Assembly: GCF_963678975.1 (NCBI RefSeq) | Contig: NC_089281.1 | Span: forward strand, 9,759,277 to 9,823,276 | Origin: Dysidea avara | Lineage: Eukaryota > Porifera > Demospongiae > Dictyoceratida > Dysideidae | Length of the DNA: 64,000 bases | Reading direction: 5' to 3' | Shown: in pieces, positions 56,545-64,000 of the stretch | Layout of the letters: each line of letters starts with the position of its first letter | Position numbering within the stretch: the stretch's first letter is position 1 | Translations under genes and position numbers: made by a program | The notes under the pieces: generated by a model | Told to the model about the DNA's origin: nothing | What the model saw: the letters and a program-made list of their open reading frames with translations, nothing else | Database searches by the model: none

Positions 56545-59111
56545 CTCTCCCCACGATGCTGCTAGTTATTACAAGGACAGTACTTGTCATGGTTGTGGTA
56601 AGAAAGGCCACATCCTGAAAGCTTGCAAGGCTTCTCTTAAATCAATACCACCTGCTCCCCAACCCAAGAATCTTAAGACTTCCAGCTCAAAACCACAAAA
56701 TGCAATACAAGCTGAAGATAGCCCTATTGTTACAGAATCAGCAGAGGAAGCTTATACATTGTTTCACATTGACAATCAGAATCACCCACCAATTAACATT
56801 GACTTGACAATTAACGGTCATCAGGTGACAATGGAATTGGATACTGGTGTTCTATGATTAGTGAACAGACTTTTAAGATTGTTATTTTGCAACAGCCGCC
56901 ATTACAAGTTTCCAATTTACAATTACACACTTATACTGGAGAGTAGCTCATGGTTCTATGACAAAATACATGTCAGTGTACAATACAATGACCAGTCATG
57001 CAGTTTACCTGTGATTGTTGTGAGTGGCATTGGAACCAACTTGATGGGCAGAGATTGGCTGACACACATAAAATTGAATTGGCCTAAATTGTGAGCTGTA
57101 TCCATGCCCACACCATTACAAGAAGTTTTAAATCGGCACAGAACAGTATTCCGTGATGAACTGGGTAAGATGGATGGCACACAAGCTAGTATTGTCGTAG
57201 ACCCTAATGTTCAGCCACGTTTTTACAAACCCCGATCCTTATCTTATTCACTCAAAGCTAAAGTTAAAACTGAACTTGACCATTTACAGACTGAAGGTGT
57301 TATCACCCCTGTACAATTTTCTCCATAGGCAGCACCAATTGTTCCCATTGTCAAGAGTGACGGCAACATCAGAATATGTGGTGACTATAAATTAACAGTC
57401 AACCGAACCAATCAGCAAGAGTAGACAAGTGCCCGTTGCCAAAAGCCAAAGATTTGTTTGCGTCACTCACAGGAGGAACCAAGTTTAGTAAACTCGATCT
57501 TGCCCATGCTTATCAACAAATTTGTCTTGACGAATCATCCAATACCCTAGTGACTGGCAACACTCATCGTGGTCTGTTTGTGTACAATCGGTTACCCTTT
57601 GGTGTGTCAACAGCATTAGCGATTTTTCAAAGAATTATTTATTTATTGTTACAAGATATTCCTAATGTAGTTGCTTATCTTGACAACATTCTAATTACAG
57701 GAAGAAGTGACGAAGAGCATTTACAGAACCTAGAAGCAGTTTTAACCAAATTGGAAGATGCCAGGTTACGTTTGAAATTATCGAAGTGCTCATTCATGTC
57801 AGTTTCAGTAGAGTATTTGGGTCACCGTATTGATAGTCAAGGTTTTCACCCTACCTAAGCTAAAGTACAAGCAGTTAAGGATGCACCTGTTCCTACTGGT
57901 GTTACTAAGGTAAAATCCTTCCTTGGGCTTATTAACTACCACTGGAAATTCCTTCCAGACCTCTCATCAGTGTTGGCACCCTTAAATGAACTGTTACAGA
58001 AAGGTCGCAAGTGGAACTGAACTAGTACGCAACAAACAGCATTTGAGAAAGCCAAGAGTTTGTTACAATCATCGTCACTCTTAGTTCACTATGACCCCAC
58101 CAAGCAATTGATTTCAGCCTGTGATGCTTCACCACATGGAGTTGGTGGCTCTGAGAGACCTGTTGCTTTTGCATCGAGATCATTATCAGCAGCAGAAAAA
58201 AACTACTTGCAACTTGAAAAGGAACGATCATCCATTATGTTTGGTGTAAAACGTTTCCATCAATACTTGTATGGTCGCCATTTCATTATATTTTCAGATT
58301 ATCAGCCCCTGTTTAATGAAACCAAGGCAGTACCGCCTATGGCATCAGGGAGAATCCAGAGATGGGCTCTTAAACTTAGCTCATATGAATATTAACTGAA
58401 ATATAGACAAGGCAAAGACCAAGGAAACTGTGATGCATTATGTCGACTTCCCTTACCGGACTACCCTAAGACTGTCCCTATCCCAGTAGACATCCTACAA
58501 TTAACTGAACAGTTGTCATCATCACCTGTTACCTCCAAAGGCATTCAAGTTTTGCCCGAGTATTAACTAAAGTCTTACATTTTGTGTTGCATGGTTGGCC
58601 ACACACTAAGGTGGAGGAAGAATTGAGACCATATTTCTCAAGAAGGAATGAGTTAAGTCATTTTGATGGTTGTTTGTTATGGGGTTCCAGAGTAATTGTA
58701 CCCCCACCAGCCCAAGAAACTGTACTCAAGATCCTTCATGAAGGCCATCCAGTTAGCACTAGAATGAAGCAATTGGCAAGAGGTTATGTTTGGTGGCTAA
58801 ACTTGAAAGCTCAACTGGAGAATACTGTAAATTGCTGTGAGAAATTTCAAGCAGTTCAATCATCACCTGCAAAGGCACCACTCCATCTCTGGGCCGGAGC
58901 GACCTTGGTCCCGTATTCATATTGACTACGCCAGCCCATTCTTGAACAAAATGTTTCTAGTGATTATTGACGTTCACTCGAAGTGGATGGAAGTGATACC
59001 TGTTTCAAATGCTACTACAGCTGTAACTATTGAGAAACTGTTGAGTGTGTTTACTATTCATCGACTTCCACATACAATAGTGTCCGACAATGGATCATGT
59101 TTTAACAAAAA

Positions 59112-59525
59112 AAAGTCAGAACTCTAGCAAGAGCTTTACCTTTTGGGTTTATTGGGCTTATAGAGCTTTACTTATTTTGAAGTTAGAGCTTTTAATATAT
59201 TTTATACCGCCCTCATAAATATTCTACCACCCCTATCAAAAAAATAATTGGAGCAACTCATAATTTCAGCACCAAGCTTCACCCACATCACCTTCAGAAA
59301 AAACTACTCTCTATATATACCATTAAAATATATCATATATTTTGACACATACTACACCATAGATTTAGTGGTTTTGAGTGTTATCAGCGAAAATTTTGAG
59401 ATATCTAGACCTCCATAGTGTAATACATTTTGGGAGTGTTTGCAAATCCATGAAAATTTTATTTTTAGCAACATTGCTCAACCTCAAAATATTTGCCCCT
59501 CGAAATATTTAGACTATACAGTAGT
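59112..59525 (-). mobile_element. Mariner-type MITE relic truncating the integrase
   Basis: The right end reversed is CTGTATAGTCTAAATATTTC, continuing with the same internal order as the 985..1171 MITE (GAGGTTGAGCAATGTTGCTA, CACTCCCAAAATGTATTA). The left boundary is not exact. Immediately to the right, GGTCTGGCCACATGAGACTA (59526..59545) is a lone end of the TAGTCTCG family. Confidence 0.55.
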
Positions 59526-59552
59526 GGTCTGGCCACATGAGACTAGGTCAAA

Positions 59553-59714
59553 ATGTCCGGGAAATGTCTGCAGTGTCAGAGGTGTTCCCGTCAGGCAAGG
59601 GAAGAGTCTTTATTATTTATCAAGAAATGTTTGGATGATGATGCTTCTGCCATTATTTCAGTTTCAAGAAGGATCTTTCTGGCAAGGGATTGTAAAGAGT
59701 GGACCACTGATTAG
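59553..59714 (+). CDS. Small 53-residue open frame
   Basis: Starts MSGKCLQCQRCSRQAREESL and ends IFLARDCKEWTTD. It has C-x2-C-x2-C at the N-terminus and a charged helical-looking rest. No family was recognised. It may be an exon of a gene continuing toward 60020. Confidence 0.25.
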   Translation: MSGKCLQCQRCSRQAREESLLFIKKCLDDDASAIISVSRRIFLARDCKEWTTD

Positions 59715-59959
59715 ATAATACTTACATTGTAGTTATTATTTTTGTATTGGTGTTTGTCTTGTTCTTTTTTATTTGTTTGTCTGTTTGTTGTTGTTTTTTT
59801 GGTCTTTCCTTGCCATGCCCACAATGTTTCCATGCTTGGTTCTGTTTGTGGTCGCATGTTGACCGAGGACCCATGTGCATTTATTCTTTTTACTTGTACA
59901 TACTTTGATCATATAATGATGGTTCTTCTCTCTCCTACCAGTTTTCAGCAGCGAAATGT

Positions 59960-60019
59960 GTTCTTACATCGTGTTATCTGATTGGCAGCGTTCTCACATC
60001 GTGTTATCTGATTGGCAGC
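59960..60019 (+). repeat. Tandem duplication, 30 bp x 2
   Basis: GTTCTYACATCGTGTTATCT plus GATTGGCAGC occurs twice back to back with one mismatch. It lies directly before a possible exon, and each copy ends in an acceptor-like TTGGCAG. Confidence 0.9.
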
Positions 60020-60177
60020 CATTCATCAGTGGCATCAGGCATTTCGCTTTAGCTTGCAGCACAGAGGTACTGACCAGCACCCATTGGAAAAAATTGATTG
60101 TGTGAGTACGAAGCAGCTTATTGGGGCACTTGACCTCAAGGTCAAATCCTTCTTTAACCCTCACATTAGTGAAATGT
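60019..60177 (+). CDS. Possible terminal exon
   Basis: After GATTGGCAG the frame reads IHQWHQAFRFSLQHRGTDQH, then LIGALDLKVKSFFNP, and stops after HISEM; AATAAA follows at about 60183. The composition and nearby polyadenylation signal suggest a real gene end, but no family is recognised. Confidence 0.3.
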
Positions 60178-60199
60178 GAATTAATAAAACTAATCAATC

Positions 60200-61209
60200 T
60201 TTTTGCGCAACTAGTGCTGGGGGGTGGTGCTAGTTACCCCAGGGAAAAATAAAAACCTGTATGCGTCACAGTGTTTATGAATAATGAGACTCAGCTAGCT
60301 AACAAGCAGTTTTGCATTTTATCATGTGTATTGCTGAATCTGTGTAGAGTAGCAACTGGTCATCATACATCCATTACATGGACATCGTTATATCACCCAG
60401 ACCCAGCACCTAGTTGCGAATGAAACTGCACTATGAAGTACTAACATTACTTGTTGTTATTGCATTAGAATTGTAGGAGCATAGCACTGTAGATTTGAGA
60501 GCCGCACTTCAAGATCTTCCGTACTGCCATTAACAGAGCCTGAGTGACATACCAGACAGGAAAGATTGTTATGACATCATAAATAAACATTATCCTTTTC
60601 GTTAATTGCAAGTAAATCCATTCAGATCATGCTATGTAGTCATCCCCTGTAGTTAGCAAGCAGCACTTTCCTCTCTATTTTTCACAATTGCTAAGGCACC
60701 AATTGGCTAACCCTCAATGCACGAACTGTACCTAGGCTATCAGTGCACTAATTCCATCGTTTTGCTTTAGTGGACAGTTTGTTTATGGCATTTCAAGTCA
60801 GCTTTGGCATAACATTTTATAAGAAGGATCTTGCACAATTTGGCACAACATGTTTAGCTAAGGCCACTCACCACCCGCATCTCTTCACTGTCAGCACCAT
60901 TATTCTGTATTCCATTATTTCCCAGTTTTTCTTGCATACTGTACAACATCATTATTTTTTGTAAAGTGTGAGTGTGTTCAATCTGTAATGGAATAATAGT
61001 AATGGACATCTGTGGACCGCCCACATGGAACAGAGAGTTTATTTGAAAGTGGCCTAACTGTTCCAGAAAAAAATATATACATGGCCAAAGTGCACTCTGT
61101 GTGTAGTATTTCTACCGAGAGCACTGTTGTTCAGTATAACTATGAGCAACTGCATTAGACTCTCATTACTTGTGAACTCATTTGGTGTTTTATGCAATCA
61201 TGTATGCAT
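60200..61209. other. No gene recognised
   Basis: Only short frames without recognisable motifs. Confidence 0.35.
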
Positions 61210-61553
61210 TAGGGTTGAAACGAATGTACAAATATGTCCTCCGAAGCTTCTTTTGAAAATGTTACCGAAGCTTCGTTACAGATGTCATGTCAACAATTAA
61301 TGAATACAATTGATGGTTATTAGGGTGTACACTGTAGTACAAACTCCTACACTTTGTTATAGCTCCAGTATAACCATTGATTAAACTATAACTACTCCAA
61401 AAAGTAAGTAAATAGCAGCTTCCACAAGGAGTGAAGTAGTTGTGCAACTGGTTTAACTTGTTAGTATCCATGGTATCGAAGCTTTGGTGAATTAAAGCAC
61501 CATCCGAATGTTATGAAACCGAACAAAGCTTCGAACTATTTGTCTCAACCCTA
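61210..61553 (-). mobile_element. hAT-type MITE (TAGGGTTGAGAC family), 8-bp TSD
   Basis: Left end TAGGGTTGAAACGAATGTAC and reversed right end TAGGGTTGAGACAAATAGTT. The flanks GTATGCAT (61202..61209) and GTATACAT (61554..61561) agree at seven of eight positions. It is the inverse-orientation sister of 14184..14532. Confidence 0.8.
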
Positions 61554-62011
61554 GTATACATAGATGCTCTCATATACTTTAATTCATTTAAGAAGTGTTA
61601 AAGGTAGGAAAACATATTGTATAGGAAACATCTATTCAACCATAATTGCTATCCCCTATATAACATCATATACATGTACTGTACATATGGCCAAGGTAAA
61701 CTTCGCAGCAGTGTTAGACTATAAGAAAACCATTACATTGTATATGCATACCTATACATGTAGTGATAAACATAGCTATCTGGTTAATAAGACCATTGGA
61801 AGCCCCACTCATTTTTAGATATATCACTAAAACCATTAAAAGGTGATACCAAAATATGATGAACTTTGTCTTATTACATACATGAATTCTACAGTTTACA
61901 ATTACTTACATAGATTTTGTAGTTTATATACTAATACTATACCTGTTTCACTGCCATACAAGTCCCTCTACCAGTAACTGCCCCATACATGGTCTCCCTG
62001 TTGTTCTAGAG

Positions 62012-62265
62012 TCAACCTGTATAAAAAGGGTGCAGCCTTCAAAAAGCCTGCATGTTTAAAAAAAAGTTGTGAAATCAAAGGTGGCGGCCATGAAATGGCT
62101 GAAATGATGTGGATGATAATAAATTTTAATAATGGCTGTGCATGTGCATTAATAAAATTTATTGTCATCAACATTTGTAGCCATTTCATGGCTGCCACCT
62201 TTGATTTCACAATTTTTTTCACCCAGGCGTTTTGAAGGCTGCACTCTTTTTATACAGTTTGGGAA
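62012..62265. mobile_element. Palindromic MITE, ~115-bp arms
   Basis: CTGTATAAAAAGGGTGCAGC, TTGTGAAATCAAAGGTGGCG and GCCATGAAATGGCT at the left pair with their inverses at the right, around a short AT-rich centre. It sits at the outer side of the left arm of the 62312..63695 inverted repeat. Confidence 0.8.
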
Positions 62266-62311
62266 GGTCTCACTCTTATTGTATAGTTTGGCTGTTTTTG
62301 CATGGATTTAC

Positions 62312-62568
62312 TAGTCCTGTCATACAGCAGGATGACAAACCTCTGAATAATGTGTGTACCATGTTGCATTGGTTCATTTGGTGTATGATGCAATAGTAAC
62401 AGTGCAGTGGTGAGATCTGGCAGTGCATTTCAGGTATTCCATGCTGACCACACTAAAAAACCTGGAATTGGTGTCACAACCTGAATTTGAACAGCTGGGC
62501 AATAGAAAATGCTGCAGGGTTTATGCCGTGGGTCTTTAAAATTGGGATGTTCAAGTATCATGCCTGTA
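62312..62568 (-). pseudogene. Transposon protein fragment, left inverted copy
   Basis: The minus strand reads MILEHPNFKDPRHKPCSIFY, then LPDLTTALLLLHHTPNEP and FVILLYDRTSK, with stops between the first and second parts. It is the inverse of 63412..63695, with about 85 percent identity by eye. From memory, the L-P-x-x-T...F-V-x-L-x-Y-D-R-T-S block belongs to the same transposon protein family as the GCDTT blocks at 46.6-48.3 kb, located between GCDTT and the cysteine-rich tail. Confidence 0.5.
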
Positions 62569-63393
62569 ACAGATTCTTTCTGACAACCCACTGGAAACTT
62601 CGGTCCAAAAAAAGATTTAGCTTTCCAAAATACATGGCCAGTTATGATCAATATTTGCTGGATGTGCATGATGGATGATATCATTGTTCTGGCTGGTAAC
62701 TAGCTACATTTGATGCAGAACAGGTATATCTGGCGAACTTAATATATGTAAGGAAACAATTCTGACCAAGTAAAATTTATTAATATTTTGGTCCCTTGTA
62801 TAATGTAATTCATTGCCACAGTAGCTATAGTGTCTTCAGGTCCATTTACTGATGTAAAAGCTCAGAAGAAAGGAGAAATATTTTAATGGCATTTGAGGAA
62901 AATATCAGCCCTGGCGAAGGCCCACGCCAAAGCCTGTGAGTTGGATAGTGACAATGATACCATCAACCATGCACAAGCACTTAAAAATTGTTCATAGCTG
63001 GCCAAATGCTTGGGAAAAGTACACCTTTTGCAGTGGGTTGATTTTCTTACCCCTTACGTAATGCTACAGGCCAATATTTAGAGGGATTTGGTAACCTCAA
63101 ACAAACCGCCTTCTGATAAAATTTACTAGTACTGTACATTACACTCAAGATCAAGGTACTTAACAAGCAATCAAATATTCAATATAACAGTCAGTTATTC
63201 TCAACAAGAACAATTCAACCAAAATTACTGAAATATCACCTTATTAAAGTATTTAGCCATTCAAGTACAAAAATTATTTGAGAGACACTCCCTAGCTTTT
63301 GCATGCTTCCCATACAAATTGTATTTCAGAAACATACACTATACACCAAACAGAAAAGGGTCCTGCTAAGAATCCTGGTCTTGGGCTAGCCCT

Positions 63394-63942
63394 GTGCTAG
63401 CCTCAGTAAACATGATACTTGAAGGTCCAATCTTAAAGACTAATGGATACAAACACTGTAGCATCATCCATTGCCCAGCTATACATATTAAAATTCAGGC
63501 TGTTATGTTTCCAGTTTTGTTGGACATAGTAAGAAAAAAGCATGGAATACCTGAAAATACACTGCCAGATCTCACAACTGCACTGTTACTATTGTATCAT
63601 ATACCAAGTGAACCATTGGAACATGGTACACACATTATTCAGAAGTTTGTCATCCTGCTGTATGACAGGACCAGTAAATGTTCAGACTATGGTTCATATA
63701 CGTACGTAGGTCAGCTTCTCTCCATATCCGTGATTCTGGAACTGCTAACAGTGGCCACTCCCATACATGGCCTCCCTGACTCTCTCTGTTGTTCTAGAGT
63801 GGCCTTGATTGATGAAATATGCAGGTCCCTTTGTGAAAATTGTCATCTTAATACAAAATTTTCATCAGGGTTTGTCAACGTGGTCTACCCAAGTCTGCTG
63901 TATACAAGAAGGATACACTTGAATACACAACATTGTGTTTGA
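63394..63942 (+). pseudogene. Transposon protein fragment, right inverted copy
   Basis: A 182-codon frame in which 63412..63695 (MILEGPILKTNGYKHCSIIH, LPDLTTALLLLYHIPSEP, FVILLYDRTSK) mirrors the left copy. The rest (after about 63700) is not shared with the left arm. The conserved IPPTKAALLQH-type continuation expected for the family was not found. It is a fragment, not a functional gene. Confidence 0.5.
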
Positions 63943-64000
63943 TTACAAACTATGAAGTCGGAGGATAATGTACATAATAGCCGAGTGTATACCTAGTTAC

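Larger units (their letters stand above)
55193..59110 (+). pseudogene. Decayed Ty3/Gypsy LTR retrotransposon (gag-pol)
   Basis: Order of parts is that of Ty3/Gypsy. Gag from about 55193 (first codons MAAHGKFEKF) and 55421..55665; a CCHC knuckle CHGCGKKGHILKAC at about 56585; an aspartic protease motif LDTG at about 56838; reverse transcriptase 57104..57858 with LPFGVS and the palm box as YLDN instead of YLDD; RNase H with CDASPHGVGG near 58120; integrase 58584..59110 with the first two catalytic Asp positions (HIDYASP, VSDNGS). Multiple stops and frame changes, the D-to-N change, and loss of the integrase C-terminus show it is dead. The gag is split by foreign sequence (55666..56544). No LTRs were recognised. 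Confidence 0.92.

Overview
This is AT-rich eukaryotic DNA, most likely from a marine invertebrate and probably a demosponge. That guess rests on one intact host gene with seven tiny introns (45 to 89 bp) and on the transposon types present; it is an inference, not a search result. Only one gene is certain: a cytosolic HSP90 on the minus strand (20326..22981). About 130 bp upstream of its start codon lie two perfect three-unit heat-shock elements and a palindromic CRE.

Almost everything else is repeats, many nested inside each other. 0-16 kb: inverted-repeat arms 15 kb apart (289..680 and 15494..15903), several MITEs with clear target-site duplications (TSDs), and a head-to-tail run of four tRNA-derived SINEs (11.5-13.2 kb). 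16-20 kb: a nested hAT-like element, then a 2.7-kb inverted repeat holding two more MITEs. 23.3-27.6 kb: members of a hairpin family with ends TAGTCTCG...CGAGACTA. 29.5-41.3 kb: three non-LTR retrotransposons. One of them (31515..36091) is near full length and sits inside one arm of a 3-kb foldback element, and it is itself interrupted by a 441-bp DNA element. 41.5-42.1 kb: two more hairpin elements. 46.2-52.0 kb: a palindrome whose arms hold head-to-head copies of a decayed transposon gene; its right arm is split by a 3.3-kb hAT-like element carrying two inverted arrays of an 81-bp minisatellite. 52.2-53.2 kb: two more SINEs. 55.2-59.1 kb: a decayed Ty3/Gypsy retrotransposon whose gag is split by a foreign gene fragment. 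61.2-63.7 kb: another hAT-like MITE, a hairpin, and a second inverted repeat whose arms encode what looks like the same protein family as the 46-kb palindrome.

The most unusual signal is the hairpin family TAGTCTCG...CGAGACTA. Four copies, of 612, 142, 41 and 40 bp, are each flanked by a perfect 9-bp direct repeat. The 40- and 41-bp copies are little more than two ends joined together, and one lies about 340 bp upstream of the HSP90 start codon. A second theme is the repeated occurrence of large palindromes whose arms are inverted copies of transposon coding sequence, which would fold into long double-stranded RNA if transcribed.
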